DNA of 64,000 bases from an uncultured Eggerthellaceae bacterium (GCA_947566075.1 CANOIM010000011.1:10036-74035); one strand, 5' to 3'; numbered from the stretch's first letter, positions 45,621-55,271 are shown. Made by a program: numbers and translations. The notes: generated from the sequence alone by a model not told the origin.

Positions 45621-46781
45621 ATGTCCATACAGGAAGAAGCGCTCCAGGCGCACAAGGCATGGGACGGCAAGCTGGAAGTCGTCCCCAAGATGGAACTGGA
45701 TACGCGCTATGACCTGGCCGTAGCCTATACACCCGGTGTGGCTGAGCCGTGCCTTGAGATAGCCAAAGACCCTGACAAGGCCTACGACTACACCATCAAA
45801 TCCAATACCGTGGCCGTGGTGACCGATGGGAGCGCCGTGTTGGGGCTGGGCAACATTGGTCCTGAAGCCGCGTTGCCGGTCATGGAAGGGAAGTGCGCGC
45901 TGTTCAAGCGCTTCGGAGACGTGAACGCCTTCCCCCTGTGCCTTGACACCCAGGACACGGATGAGATCGTGGACGTGTGCGTCAAACTGGCGCCGGTGTT
46001 CGGGGGCATCAACCTGGAGGATATCTCTGCTCCCCGGTGCTTTGAGATAGAGGAGCGGCTGAACGACCTGCTGGGCATCCCTGTCTTCCATGATGATCAG
46101 CATGGTACGGCCATCGTGGTGCTCTCTGCCCTCATCAACGCCCTCAAGCTGGTGGGTAAGCGCACAGAAGAGGTGCGCGTGGTCATGAGCGGTGCAGGGG
46201 CTGCGGGCATCGCCATTGCGAAGCTCTTGCTGTCCTACGGCTTCCAAGACATCATCATGTGCGGCTCCAAGGGGATCATCTCCTCGAAGCTGGCAGGCAT
46301 CAACGAGGCCCAGCGCGCCATGCTCCAGGTCACGAACAAGGATGACATGGCCGGGACCTTGGCCGATGCCCTGGTGGGGGCTGACATCTTCATCGGCGTA
46401 TCAGCACCCGGGGTGGTGACGGAGGCCATGGTCCATACCATGGCCCCTGACGCCATCGTCTTCGCCATGGCCAACCCGGTGCCTGAGATATACCCGGAAG
46501 AGGCGAAGCGCGCGGGGGCGGCGGTGGTAGGCACCGGTCGCTCTGATTTCCCGAACCAGGTGAACAACGTCATCGCCTTCCCGGGCATCTTCAAGGGCGC
46601 TCTGGCCTCGCGGGCATCCCGCATCACCGAAGAGATGAAGCTGGCTGCTGCAAAGGCTTTGGCATCGTTGGTCAGCGAAGAGGAGCTCTGCGCTGACTTC
46701 GTCATGCCGGACCCCTTCGATCCGCGGGTGGCTGATGTGGTGGCGAAGGCTGTGGCTGCCTGCGCGAAGGGCCTCAGCTAG
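45621..46781 (+). CDS. Malate dehydrogenase (oxaloacetate-decarboxylating), malic enzyme
   Basis: 386 residues. AYTPGVAEPCLEIAKDP near residue 37, TDGSAVLGLGNIGPEAALPVMEGK with the catalytic Lys, and FHDDQHGTAIVVLSAL are all diagnostic; the nucleotide site is VVMSGAGAAGIAIAKLLL. It makes pyruvate, CO2 and NAD(P)H from malate. ATG 45621 has GAGGAAG six bases upstream. The short two-domain form lacks the phosphotransacetylase extension of MaeB. Fumarase lies divergently upstream, suggesting a fumarate-malate-pyruvate route. Confidence 0.93.
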   Translation: MSIQEEALQAHKAWDGKLEVVPKMELDTRYDLAVAYTPGVAEPCLEIAKDPDKAYDYTIKSNTVAVVTDGSAVLGLGNIGPEAALPVMEGKCALFKRFGDVNAFPLCLDTQDTDEIVDVCVKLAPVFGGINLEDISAPRCFEIEERLNDLLGIPVFHDDQHGTAIVVLSALINALKLVGKRTEEVRVVMSGAGAAGIAIAKLLLSYGFQDIIMCGSKGIISSKLAGINEAQRAMLQVTNKDDMAGTLADALVGADIFIGVSAPGVVTEAMVHTMAPDAIVFAMANPVPEIYPEEAKRAGAAVVGTGRSDFPNQVNNVIAFPGIFKGALASRASRITEEMKLAAAKALASLVSEEELCADFVMPDPFDPRVADVVAKAVAACAKGLS

Positions 46782-47561
46782 ATGGGAGCAGTACCGGGAA
46801 CCGGCGGTTGGGATATCCATCCTCAAAGGAATGCCCCCGGGGTCTTCATCACCTTCGAAGGGGGCGATGGGGCAGGCAAATCCACCCACATCAGGTTTCT
46901 GGCCCAGGTGCTGGAAGCAGCGGGCTTTGAGGTGGTGCGCGTCCGAGAACCAGGGGGCACGTCCATCGGTGAGCAGCTGCGGGCCATCGTGCTTGACCCG
47001 GCGAATCCTGAGATGACTCCTGAGACGGAGCTTCTGATCTATGAGGCGGCCCGGGCTCAGATCACCTCTGAGGTCATCATCCCGGCTCTCAAGCGTGGTG
47101 CGGTGGTGCTCTGTGACCGTTTCGCTGACTCCACGCTGGCCTACCAAGGCCGTGGTCGTGGCCTCTCTGAGGATTTCATCCATGAGGCCAATGGATTCGC
47201 CACCCAGGGTGTGATGCCTGACAGGACCATCGTCTTGCGCTGTGCTGATGTCCAGGAGAAGCGCGGTCGCGTTTCTGCGCGGGATGAGATGGACCGTCTG
47301 GAACAGGCGGGTAATGGCTTCCATGAGCGGGTGAACCAGGCCTTCGATGAGCTGGCTCGGTCTCAAGATGGCCGCGTGCGCCCGGTGGAGACCACGGGCG
47401 CTCACTCTGATACGGCTCGGGCCATCTTCGCCCATTTGGATGACCTCTTCCCCTGTCTGGTGAACGGCGCCTTCCCCTTGGAAGAGCAGCTGGCCTCTTT
47501 GGATGCCGCCCATCGGAAGAGCCATGTGGACGCAGAGCCTCTCAGAGGGGCGGATGCCTGA
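46782..47561 (+). CDS. tmk: Thymidylate kinase
   Basis: 259 residues. Walker A is FEGGDGAGKST near residue 28, the DRx motif is LCDRFADSTLAYQGRGRG, and REPGGTSIGEQLR is the dTMP-binding segment. It phosphorylates dTMP to dTDP. The first 18 residues (GAVPGTGGWDIHPQRNA) are unusual, but no better start with a ribosome site lies between there and PGVFITFEG; the C-terminus is also about 45 residues longer than usual. It overlaps holB by one base (TGATG). Confidence 0.92.
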   Translation: MGAVPGTGGWDIHPQRNAPGVFITFEGGDGAGKSTHIRFLAQVLEAAGFEVVRVREPGGTSIGEQLRAIVLDPANPEMTPETELLIYEAARAQITSEVIIPALKRGAVVLCDRFADSTLAYQGRGRGLSEDFIHEANGFATQGVMPDRTIVLRCADVQEKRGRVSARDEMDRLEQAGNGFHERVNQAFDELARSQDGRVRPVETTGAHSDTARAIFAHLDDLFPCLVNGAFPLEEQLASLDAAHRKSHVDAEPLRGADA

Positions 47562-48733
47562 TGGCCCCTGATGCCTTCGACAACATCCTCGGTCAGCCCC
47601 AAGTCCGGGATTACCTGCGCTCCAGCCTGGTGGCAGACCGCATCACCCATGCCTATCTGTTCACGGGCCCCGCAGGCTCCAATAAGCTCCAGGCCGCCTA
47701 TGCCTTGGCTCAGGCCCTCGTTTGCCCGAAAGGCCCCGCCGGTCCCCGGGGGAGCGCCTGCGGTGCTTGCGAGGGATGCAGCCGTGCGAAGCGGCGCGTG
47801 CATCCGGATGTGCATTACTATGCTCCCGAAGGGGCCTCCTCGTATCTGATCGAGCAGATACGTGAGATCGTCTCTGACGTCTTCCTTGCCCCTATCCAGT
47901 CTGACCGCAAGATCTACATCCTGGATAGGGCTGACCTCATGAGCGTGAGCGCAGCCAATGCCTTCCTGAAGACCTTGGAGGAGCCGCCGGATAACGTGGT
48001 GTTCATCCTGTTGGGGCGCACGCGGGAAAGCGTGCTGCCCACTATCTCCTCTCGCTGTCAGATCGTGCCCTTCCGTCACATCCCTCCCTCTGAAGCGGCC
48101 GCTATCATCTCCCAGAACACCGGTGCCGCCCCTGAGCTCTCCCAGCAGGTCATGGAGGCCTGCTCGGGTTCCATCACCCGGGCCATCGGCTTCATCCGGG
48201 AGAAGGGCAATGCGCGCATCCAGTTCCGCCAAGAGCTCCTGCATCAGCTCTCGGGGCTTGGCCGTGCTGATGATTGGCAGGTGCTGAAGCTGGCCCGGTC
48301 TGTGGTAGAGCGCTCTCGGGCGCTCGTGGATGACGTGCGCGTGAAGCAGGAGGCAGAGCTGGAAGAGAACAAGGACCTCTTCGAGAGATCCGCCCTGCGC
48401 CGCATCGAGGCGCGCAATAAGCGGCAGCTCTCCCTCAAGACCTCTGAATACCTCCACCAGAGCATCGCCATAATGAAGTCTTGGCTGAGGGATGTCATGG
48501 CCGTGGCGGCAGGCACCCCTGAGCTGGTCATCAACACGGACTTCCTGCCTCAGGTGAGGACGGCGGCATCCGGGGTGAGCGTCTCGGCCGCTGCCGGTGC
48601 TCTGCGCCGGATGGAAGAGATGGAACAAGCGCTAGACTATAATGTATCCCCTGAGACATGCCTTGACGGGATGCTCTTCGAAATGAGAGAGGTGTTTGAT
48701 GGTTCAGGTTCTCCCTGTGAACCTTCCCTATAA
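47561..48733 (+). CDS. holB: DNA polymerase III delta' subunit
   Basis: 390 residues. FDNILGQPQVRDYLRSSLVADRITHAYLFTGPAGSNKL at the start has the degenerate Walker A typical of delta'. A small zinc site is visible as CGACEGC, then YLIEQIREIVSDVF, and the SRC motif is in TISSRCQIVPFR. The LKTLEEPPDNVVFIL segment is the AAA sensor region. It forms part of the clamp loader with tau/gamma and delta. Start overlaps tmk; end overlaps the PSP1 gene by 35 bases. Confidence 0.9.
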   Translation: MAPDAFDNILGQPQVRDYLRSSLVADRITHAYLFTGPAGSNKLQAAYALAQALVCPKGPAGPRGSACGACEGCSRAKRRVHPDVHYYAPEGASSYLIEQIREIVSDVFLAPIQSDRKIYILDRADLMSVSAANAFLKTLEEPPDNVVFILLGRTRESVLPTISSRCQIVPFRHIPPSEAAAIISQNTGAAPELSQQVMEACSGSITRAIGFIREKGNARIQFRQELLHQLSGLGRADDWQVLKLARSVVERSRALVDDVRVKQEAELEENKDLFERSALRRIEARNKRQLSLKTSEYLHQSIAIMKSWLRDVMAVAAGTPELVINTDFLPQVRTAASGVSVSAAAGALRRMEEMEQALDYNVSPETCLDGMLFEMREVFDGSGSPCEPSL

Positions 48734-50039
48734 CGTGAAGACGCTCTGGTTCGACCCGAACGGCCTTGAGGTCCATGCGGCTGACCACGTGGTGGTCACC
48801 ACTGCCCGCGGCCTTGAGCTGGGCCAAGCCTCCGGTGACATCTTCGAGGTTCCCCATGAGGAAGTGAAGCGGCTGAAGAGCCCCCTTCGCCGGGTGGAGC
48901 GGGTGGCCACTGAAGAGGATATGGAACAGGCCCGGCGCATGGATGAGCTCTCGAAGGCGGCCATGCCCATCTTCAAGGAGATGGCGAAGGAGACCAGCGA
49001 GGATATGCATCCGGTCAGCGTCGAATACCTGCTGGATGGAGATAAGGCCATCTTCTACTTCGAAGCCGAAGAGCGCATAGATTTCCGTGACTTGGTCCGC
49101 AGGTTGGCGTCCCATTTCAAGGTACGTGTGGATATGCGCCAGATCGGCGTGCGGGATGAAGCGCGCATCGTGGGTGGCATCGGCCATTGCGGGCAGATCG
49201 TCTGCTGCAAGCGCTTGGGTGGGGAATTCAAACCGGTCTCCATCCGCATGGCGAAGGATCAAGACCTCTCCTTGAACCCCCAGAAGATATCCGGTCTCTG
49301 TGGGCGGCTGATGTGCTGCCTTCGCTATGAGAACGAAGCCTACAAGGACTTCAAATCCCGGGCCCCCAAGGTGGGGAACACCGTTCAGACCCCTGATGGC
49401 CCTGCCAAGGTGGATGCTCTGGATGTGCCTCGCGAAGAGGTCAAGCTGCGCTTGGAAGGCGCAAAGCCCGTGAGCGTGCCCTTGTCCGCCTTCGAAGAGC
49501 CTGCTCCTGGCCAGCGGCCCAAGGTGGTGAGCCAAGAGGGTTGGGATGAGGCCACCGCTCCTGCTGCCGTGGTGTTCGAAGGAAGCCTGGACATCTTCTC
49601 TACCGCTCAGTTCACGGGCACTGACAAGCTGGGTGGGGGAGGTGCGGTGCACCACGAAGGTGCCGCAGCTGACCCTCTGGCGGGGGCTGAGCGCAAGCGT
49701 CGCCGTCGCCGCTCGAAGAAGGTGGGGGGCGGCGAAGCCAACGGCTCTGATGCTGCCAAGCCTGCTGAGAAGCCGAAGAACCGCAAGTCCCGGAGACGGT
49801 CTACCAAGATCAGCGGTGGTAAGGCAGATGCTCCTGCGGACAAGGGGACAAAGCCCCAAAACCAGGGTGGCAAGGGCTCTTCAGGTCCTCGGCCCGGTCA
49901 GAAGTCCTCGGGCCTTGCCCGTCCTGAGGGAAAGGCTTCGGCCCGTGATGATGAGAAGGCGCCCCAGGGAGATGCGCCGAAGAAGCGTCGTCGCCGTCGC
50001 CGCCGCAAACCTAACAGCGCTTCTGAGGGAGGCGCCTGA
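48699..50039 (+). CDS. ricT: PSP1-domain protein, RicT/YaaT-like, with basic tail
   Basis: 446 residues. The PSP1 domain (about 1-250) has EYLLDGDKAIFYFEAEERIDFRDLVRRLA, RIGHCGQIVCC-type Cys segments (GGIGHCGQIVCCK and GLCGRLMCCLRYE), which in RicT bind Fe-S clusters with RicA and RicF. The last 170 residues are low-complexity, Lys/Arg-rich with RKRRRRSKK-like clusters, suggesting nucleic-acid contact. RicT acts with RNase Y in mRNA processing in Bacillus. Neighbourhood with tmk and holB is the usual Gram-positive arrangement (tmk-holB-ricT). Confidence 0.87.
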   Translation: MVQVLPVNLPYNVKTLWFDPNGLEVHAADHVVVTTARGLELGQASGDIFEVPHEEVKRLKSPLRRVERVATEEDMEQARRMDELSKAAMPIFKEMAKETSEDMHPVSVEYLLDGDKAIFYFEAEERIDFRDLVRRLASHFKVRVDMRQIGVRDEARIVGGIGHCGQIVCCKRLGGEFKPVSIRMAKDQDLSLNPQKISGLCGRLMCCLRYENEAYKDFKSRAPKVGNTVQTPDGPAKVDALDVPREEVKLRLEGAKPVSVPLSAFEEPAPGQRPKVVSQEGWDEATAPAAVVFEGSLDIFSTAQFTGTDKLGGGGAVHHEGAAADPLAGAERKRRRRRSKKVGGGEANGSDAAKPAEKPKNRKSRRRSTKISGGKADAPADKGTKPQNQGGKGSSGPRPGQKSSGLARPEGKASARDDEKAPQGDAPKKRRRRRRRKPNSASEGGA

Positions 50040-51505
50040 TGAGCATGGAGTGGTCCCTCTACACTGACCTGTACCAGCTCACCATGGCCCAGGGCTACCT
50101 GGAGGCAGGGAAGGCGGATGAGGAAGCCACCTTCAATATGTACTTCCGGGATTACCCCTTCCGGGGCGGCTACGCCATCGCCTGCGGGATGGCTCAGCTG
50201 GCTGAGATCTTGGAGGAGTATCGGTTCACCGAAGAGGACATAGCCTATCTGGCTGATATCCCGGCTCCAGGAGGTGGCCCTCTCTTCCATAGGGGCTTTT
50301 TGGAATACCTGCGCAGCTTCAAGCTGGATGTCTCTGTTTGGGGGGTGCGGGAAGGAACGGTGGTGTTCCCGAACGAACCGGTGATCCGGGTCCAGGGCTC
50401 TATCATGCAATGCCAGATGCTGGAGACCATGCTGCTCAATTGCATCAGCTTCCAAACGCTGATCGCCACCAAGGCAGCCCGGGTCTGCCAAGCCGCTTCC
50501 GGGCGGCCGGTGACCGAATTCGGCCTCCGGCGTGCCCAGGGCACGGGGGCTCTCTGGGCCTCCCGAGCAGCGGTGGTGGGTGGCTGTGCGTCCACCTCCA
50601 ATGTGCTGGCGGGCAAGCTCTTCTCGCTGCCCGTATCAGGGACCCATTCCCATTCCTGGGTGATGTCCTTCCCGGATGAGCTGACGGCGTTTCGGGAATA
50701 CGCTCAGGTGGCTCCGAACAATTGCAGCCTCCTGGTGGATACCTACGATGTGGAACAGGGGATCCAGAATGCCATCATCGTGGGGTTGGAGATGCGTGAG
50801 CGGGGAGAGCGGCTGCGGGCCATCCGCATAGACTCAGGAGACCTTGCTTGGTTGGCGAAGATGGCCCGGCGCAAGCTGGATGAGGCGGGGCTTAGTGATG
50901 TGGGCATCATGCTCACCAATGACTTGGATGAGGTGCTCATCCAGTCCATCTTGGACGAGGGGGCTCCTGTGGATATCTGGGGGGTGGGCACGAAGCTGGC
51001 TACGGCCTTCGATCAACCTACCCTTGGAGGCGTCTATAAGCTCTCGGCCATCCGCATGCCAGGGGATGATGGCTGGACTGACCGCTTGAAGATATCGGAG
51101 TCAACCACGAAGCTCACCACGCCTGGCGTGCTGGATGTGCGCCGCTATTACCATGAGGACGGGAAGATAGCGGGGGATATGGTCTTCGATATCTTCTCTG
51201 AGGTGGAAGACCCTGATCAGACCATCGTTGACCCTATGGATCCGCTTCGCCAAAAGCAACTGGGCGGCAAACGTTTCAAGACCTTGCTCGCACCGCTGTT
51301 CGAAGAGGGTAGAGTGGCCCTTGCCGAAGAGGATAGGGATGCCCTGGTGGCCCAGGCTCGGGCGCGGGAGGATCTGGCCACGCTGGATGAGAGCCAGCTT
51401 CGCATGCTGAACCCGCACACCTATCCCGTGGGCTTGGAGCGCGGGCTCCATGACCGCCGCCAGAGGCTCATCGCGAAGCTGAGGCGCATCGATTGCGACG
51501 CTTGA
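50039..51505 (+). CDS. pncB: Nicotinate phosphoribosyltransferase
   Basis: 488 residues. SLYTDLYQLTMAQGYLE at the start, EFGLRRAQG, SGTHSHSWVMSF with the phosphorylated-His region, RIDSGDL and WGVGTKLATAFDQPTLGGVYKL are the full set of NAPRTase motifs. It converts nicotinate and PRPP to nicotinate mononucleotide for NAD salvage. The ATG overlaps the previous stop, so it is the last gene of the tmk operon or continues it. A 37-base gap separates it from degV. Confidence 0.93.
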   Translation: MSMEWSLYTDLYQLTMAQGYLEAGKADEEATFNMYFRDYPFRGGYAIACGMAQLAEILEEYRFTEEDIAYLADIPAPGGGPLFHRGFLEYLRSFKLDVSVWGVREGTVVFPNEPVIRVQGSIMQCQMLETMLLNCISFQTLIATKAARVCQAASGRPVTEFGLRRAQGTGALWASRAAVVGGCASTSNVLAGKLFSLPVSGTHSHSWVMSFPDELTAFREYAQVAPNNCSLLVDTYDVEQGIQNAIIVGLEMRERGERLRAIRIDSGDLAWLAKMARRKLDEAGLSDVGIMLTNDLDEVLIQSILDEGAPVDIWGVGTKLATAFDQPTLGGVYKLSAIRMPGDDGWTDRLKISESTTKLTTPGVLDVRRYYHEDGKIAGDMVFDIFSEVEDPDQTIVDPMDPLRQKQLGGKRFKTLLAPLFEEGRVALAEEDRDALVAQARAREDLATLDESQLRMLNPHTYPVGLERGLHDRRQRLIAKLRRIDCDA

Positions 51506-51542
51506 GGGCCTTAAGGGCCGCAGACGCCGAAAGGGTGATGAG

Positions 51543-52445
51543 ATGATCCGGATGATAACCGATTCCACGACGGGCATTCCTCCGGCCGTGGCTGAAGAGC
51601 GGGGCATCACCGTAGCTCCGCTCTACGTCCGTTACGACGGTGGCGAACAGCTTGAGACCGCCATGGACATAGATGGCTTCTACGATACCTTGGATGAGCG
51701 CATCAACAACATCCCTTCCTCCAGTCAACCCTCTCAGCATCTGCTAGAGGGTTTCTTTGAAGAAGCGGCTGCTGCCGGTGATGATGTTCTGGGGGTGTTC
51801 ATATCCGGGGGGCTTTCTGGCACGTTCGAAGGGGCTGTTCGGGCTGCCCGAACGGTCAAGTCCCACAACATAGGCTTTCGCTGCGTGCTCATAGACTCCC
51901 TCTCCACCTGCGCCGATGAGGCCTTCCCGCTGTTGGACGGGGCGGATGCGCGGGATGAGGGAAGCTCCTTGGAAGAGTGCGCCGCTGCCGTGGTCAATGG
52001 CATCCTCTGTTCGCGCATCCTCTTCGTCCCGGAATCCCTGGCGTTCCTCAAAGCCGGGGGGCGCATCGGCCGAGTGGCGGCTCTCATGGGCTCCGCCATC
52101 AAGATCACGCCCGTCATCAGCGTCTTCAATGGCATCCCCCAGGCCATAGCGAAGGTTCGCACCATGAAGCGAGCGGTGAACGAGATGCTCAAGTGCTTCC
52201 AAGAGGATGTGGAGCGCTACGGGCTCAAGCGGGTGGTGGTCCACTATATTGGGAAGAAGACCCAGATGCTGGAATCCTTCCACGCTGAAGTGGAGCGCAT
52301 AGCGGGTTGCTCTGTGGAGGTGCGCCCCGCAAGCCCGGTCATCGGCGTTCATGTGGGCCCTGCTGTGGGGCTGGCCTATGAATGTGTTCGCTATGTCCAG
52401 GGCAAGCTTGACCTGCCCACCGATGAGCTCATCTTCACTGCCTGA
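51543..52445 (+). CDS. DegV family fatty-acid-binding protein (copy 1)
   Basis: 300 residues. IRMITDSTTGIPP at the start, a TSQPS-like SSSQPS segment, VFISGGLSGTFEGA with the Ser that binds the carboxylate, and FLKAGGRIGRVAALMGSAIKITPVISV are the DegV hallmarks; VGPAVGL lies near the end. DegV/FakB proteins present fatty acids to the FakA kinase. No fakA is seen in the window. It is followed after 17 bases by a second degV with only moderate similarity, so the pair may have different acyl specificity. Confidence 0.9.
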   Translation: MIRMITDSTTGIPPAVAEERGITVAPLYVRYDGGEQLETAMDIDGFYDTLDERINNIPSSSQPSQHLLEGFFEEAAAAGDDVLGVFISGGLSGTFEGAVRAARTVKSHNIGFRCVLIDSLSTCADEAFPLLDGADARDEGSSLEECAAAVVNGILCSRILFVPESLAFLKAGGRIGRVAALMGSAIKITPVISVFNGIPQAIAKVRTMKRAVNEMLKCFQEDVERYGLKRVVVHYIGKKTQMLESFHAEVERIAGCSVEVRPASPVIGVHVGPAVGLAYECVRYVQGKLDLPTDELIFTA

Positions 52446-52462
52446 CCCGAAAGGAAGACCTC

Positions 52463-53392
52463 ATGCCCAATTGCCATTTGATCCTAGATTCCTGCTGTGA
52501 TCTGCCAGTAGACCTCTTGCTGCGCAGCGATGTCCGCCTCCTTAAGTTCCCCTACATCGTGGAGGGGGGCACCTTCGAGGATGACCTATTCCAGACCACC
52601 TCAGCCCATGACTTCTATGAGCTCATGCGCAAGGGGACGGAACCTTCCACCGCTCAGCTTTCGGTACCTCAGCTCACGGAGGTCTTCACCCAAGCGGCAG
52701 AGGAAGGGATGCCCGCGGTCTACCTTTCGTTCACCAGTGGTCTTTCGGGCAGCTATGATGTAGCCGTGCTGGTGCGTGACCAGATCCTCAAGGAGTACCC
52801 TGACTTCCAGCTCTACGTGGTAGACACGAAGCTTCCCTCCATTGCCGAAGGGGTCTTGGTCTATGAGGCCCTCCGCCAGATGGATAAGGGGCTTTCGGCC
52901 AAGGAGCTGGCGGAATGGGCGGAAGAGGCGCGCTACTTCGTTGATTGCGAATTCATGGTGGAAGACTTGGAAGCCCTGCGCCGGGGTGGCCGCATCCCCT
53001 CTGGGGTGGCGGCAGCCGGGTCTAAGCTTGATGTGAAGCCCCTGCTCACCGTTGACAACACCACCGGCAAGCTTCAGCTGGTGGGCGTGGCCCGAGGCCG
53101 GAAGAAGGGCATCAAGGCCCTGGCTGAGTACTTCGAGAAGAACGTCGCGGAAGACGATCTGAGCCATTACTGCATCTTGGGCAGCGCTGATGCGGATAAG
53201 GATCTTCAGCGCCTGAAGGATGCCATAGCCAAGATAGACGAGAACATCTACATCCTAGAGGCTTCCATCGGGCCGGTCATCGGCACCCATGTGGGGCCCG
53301 GGATGCTGGCTGTGGCCTTCTGGGGAGCTGATCAGCGGGAGAAGCTTTCGGTGGCTGACCGCATCGCCCGGCGCGTGAAGGGTGGGAAGTAG
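52463..53392 (+). CDS. DegV family fatty-acid-binding protein (copy 2)
   Basis: 309 residues. LILDSCCDLPVDL, a PSTAQLS segment, VYLSFTSGLSGSYDVA, and DLEALRRGGRIPSGVAAAGSKLDVKPLLTVD define the fold; IGTHVGPGMLAVAFWG closes it. AAAGGAAG is well placed before the ATG. It is divergent in sequence from copy 1, with the first lipid-contact segment reading DSCCD in place of DSTTG. The next gene begins directly after its stop codon. Confidence 0.9.
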   Translation: MPNCHLILDSCCDLPVDLLLRSDVRLLKFPYIVEGGTFEDDLFQTTSAHDFYELMRKGTEPSTAQLSVPQLTEVFTQAAEEGMPAVYLSFTSGLSGSYDVAVLVRDQILKEYPDFQLYVVDTKLPSIAEGVLVYEALRQMDKGLSAKELAEWAEEARYFVDCEFMVEDLEALRRGGRIPSGVAAAGSKLDVKPLLTVDNTTGKLQLVGVARGRKKGIKALAEYFEKNVAEDDLSHYCILGSADADKDLQRLKDAIAKIDENIYILEASIGPVIGTHVGPGMLAVAFWGADQREKLSVADRIARRVKGGK

Positions 53393-54355
53393 ATGTCAAC
53401 CTACGCTTTCAGGGGCAACCCTCACTTCATCGAGCAGATCCAGGAACGCTTGGCCCAGGCGGGTTTCACGCGTGAAGGGGAGGTGGAAGCCGCTGGGTTC
53501 GTCATCACCTATTGCACCACCATGACCCAGCTGGAAGACCTCTACTTCGGTGATGATGGCTTGCTCCAGAGGATGGTAGAAGGGGCTCAGATGATAGACA
53601 TGAGCCCTGTCACCCCTAATTTCGCTGATGAGATGAACGCCGTTGCCACTCTGAGCGGTTTTTCCATGGTCACCGCTCCGGTGGTAGTGCAGGACAAGAT
53701 GGCGGCTCATGCCTTAGAGCGCGAGAACCTGACCACCTTCTGCTATGGCGAAGGGGACGGGCTCATCCGGGCGGAGGCTTTGTTGGAAACCGTGTTCTCT
53801 GCCCGGGAGGAGCGGTCATCGGCGGCAGCCTGTCAGCTGGCGCGCATGACTGTCACCATTCAGGATACGGCTCAGATCATGAGCGCCATGGAGGCTTTGG
53901 CGCTTTGCAAGGGCACCCGCTCCTTGATCTTGGGGGCAGAGGCCACCCCTATAGCGCCTGCGGCCACTACGCCTTTGGTGGCCGATGTCCTTGAAGCGGT
54001 GGCTCAAAAGCGCTTCAACGGGTCCTATAGCGTTGAGATGCTCATGGCAGAGCTCTCCAGCATCCTCATGGCCGCTGATGACCATGAGATCATCTTGCCC
54101 CAGGTGGAAAGCGCTTTCCACCTGCTAGAGCTGTTAGCCGTCATCGGTGGGGCTTCCAAGAGCCCGGCCGCCTTGGCCCTGGTCTATGGCTCAGACCATG
54201 ACGGAGAGAGCTATGGCCTTGATTGGTCACGGGCCAATGCGCTCTATCAGTGTGAAGAAGAGTCTGATGGCGAAGAGGATGACGAGGATTTTGGCGAAGA
54301 GGATGACTACCTCAACGAGATGTTCGGGGTATCCACGGGCTACTCTTCGAACTGA
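53393..54355 (+). CDS. Degenerate hydroxyisobutyrate-dehydrogenase-like protein
   Basis: 320 residues. The middle resembles the NAD-binding beta-hydroxyacid dehydrogenases: MIDMSPVTPNFADEMNAVAT corresponds to the DxST(x)P substrate segment, and an all-helical C-terminal domain follows (MSAMEALALC, SAFHLLELLAVIGGASKSPA). But the N-terminal GxGxxG dinucleotide loop is missing, so cofactor binding is doubtful. The last 40 residues are very acidic (EESDGEEDDEDFGEEDDY). It abuts degV and may be co-transcribed. Function unknown; a non-catalytic binding role is possible. Confidence 0.55.
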   Translation: MSTYAFRGNPHFIEQIQERLAQAGFTREGEVEAAGFVITYCTTMTQLEDLYFGDDGLLQRMVEGAQMIDMSPVTPNFADEMNAVATLSGFSMVTAPVVVQDKMAAHALERENLTTFCYGEGDGLIRAEALLETVFSAREERSSAAACQLARMTVTIQDTAQIMSAMEALALCKGTRSLILGAEATPIAPAATTPLVADVLEAVAQKRFNGSYSVEMLMAELSSILMAADDHEIILPQVESAFHLLELLAVIGGASKSPAALALVYGSDHDGESYGLDWSRANALYQCEEESDGEEDDEDFGEEDDYLNEMFGVSTGYSSN

Positions 54356-54366
54356 GTGGCCATCTG

Positions 54367-55266
54367 ATGACAGGATGCAGGCTCTGTCCGCGTCTGTGTG
54401 GCGCTGACCGCAGCTTGGGGGAGCGAGGGGCCTGCGGGGCTGATGGCAGGCTGCTCGTCTCCCACGTGATGCTGCATCATTGGGAGGAACCGCCTATCAG
54501 TGGCACGGCAGGGAGCGGCACCATCTTCTTCCCGGGATGTTCCTTGGGGTGCGCCTATTGTCAGAACCAGGCCATATCCCGGGGTCTCAATGGCAGAGAG
54601 CTCAGTGTGGATGACCTGGCTTCTGAGATGCTCTCATTGCAGGAGGCGGGGGCCATGAACGTGAATCTGGTCACACCCACCCATTTCGCGCCGCCTATTC
54701 GCAATGCCATCTCTCAGGCCCGGGCGCGTGGATTCGAGCTTCCCATCGTCTGGAACACCAGCGGCTATGAGACGGTGGAGGCCTTGCAGGATGACGCAGG
54801 CTTCGTGGACGTGTATCTCACTGACTTCAAGTACGCTGACGGCCGTCTGGCCCAGCAGCTCTCCGGGGCAGCAGATTATCCCACCTGGGCGCTTGAGGCC
54901 TTGGAGGAGATGTTGGATCAGGTGGGGGAGCCTGTCTATGATGAGCACCAAGGAAGCCAGCGCCTCAGGCGGGGTGTGGTGGTGCGCCATCTCATCCTGC
55001 CCGGTCAGGGGGATGCGTCTTTAGAGGTGCTGCGGCTTCTGCACAACCGCTTCGGGAACAGCCTCCTGCTCTCCCTCATGAGCCAGTACACGCCCGTCGT
55101 ACCTGAAGGCGCTCCCATCCTGCAGCGCTTCCCAGAGCTGGGGCGCACCCTTACCTCAGACGAATACGAGCGCGTGCTGGATGCGGCTGATGAGCTAGGC
55201 TTCGAAGACTACTTCTGGCAAGAGGGCAACCCAGCCCAAGAGAGCTTCATCCCTAACTTCTCGTAG
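54367..55266 (+). CDS. Radical SAM protein, pyruvate-formate-lyase-activase-like (COG1313 type)
   Basis: 299 residues. An N-terminal CRLCPRLC motif (possible extra cluster) precedes FFPGCSLGCAYCQNQAIS, the CxxxCxxC that binds the SAM [4Fe-4S] cluster, at about residues 58-66. NLVTPTHFAP, WNTSGYE and YLTDFKYAD are typical of the uncharacterised activase-like group. It might activate a glycyl-radical enzyme or modify another protein; no such partner is seen. The upstream gene ends 11 bases before. The strong hairpin at 55272-55300 ends the transcript. Confidence 0.8.
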   Translation: MTGCRLCPRLCGADRSLGERGACGADGRLLVSHVMLHHWEEPPISGTAGSGTIFFPGCSLGCAYCQNQAISRGLNGRELSVDDLASEMLSLQEAGAMNVNLVTPTHFAPPIRNAISQARARGFELPIVWNTSGYETVEALQDDAGFVDVYLTDFKYADGRLAQQLSGAADYPTWALEALEEMLDQVGEPVYDEHQGSQRLRRGVVVRHLILPGQGDASLEVLRLLHNRFGNSLLLSLMSQYTPVVPEGAPILQRFPELGRTLTSDEYERVLDAADELGFEDYFWQEGNPAQESFIPNFS

Positions 55267-55271
55267 AGGCA

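Noticed and set aside
46401..49859. Three overlapping minus-strand open frames opposite malic enzyme, tmk, holB and ricT
   Set aside because: Antisense shadows caused by strong third-position GC in the plus-strand genes.
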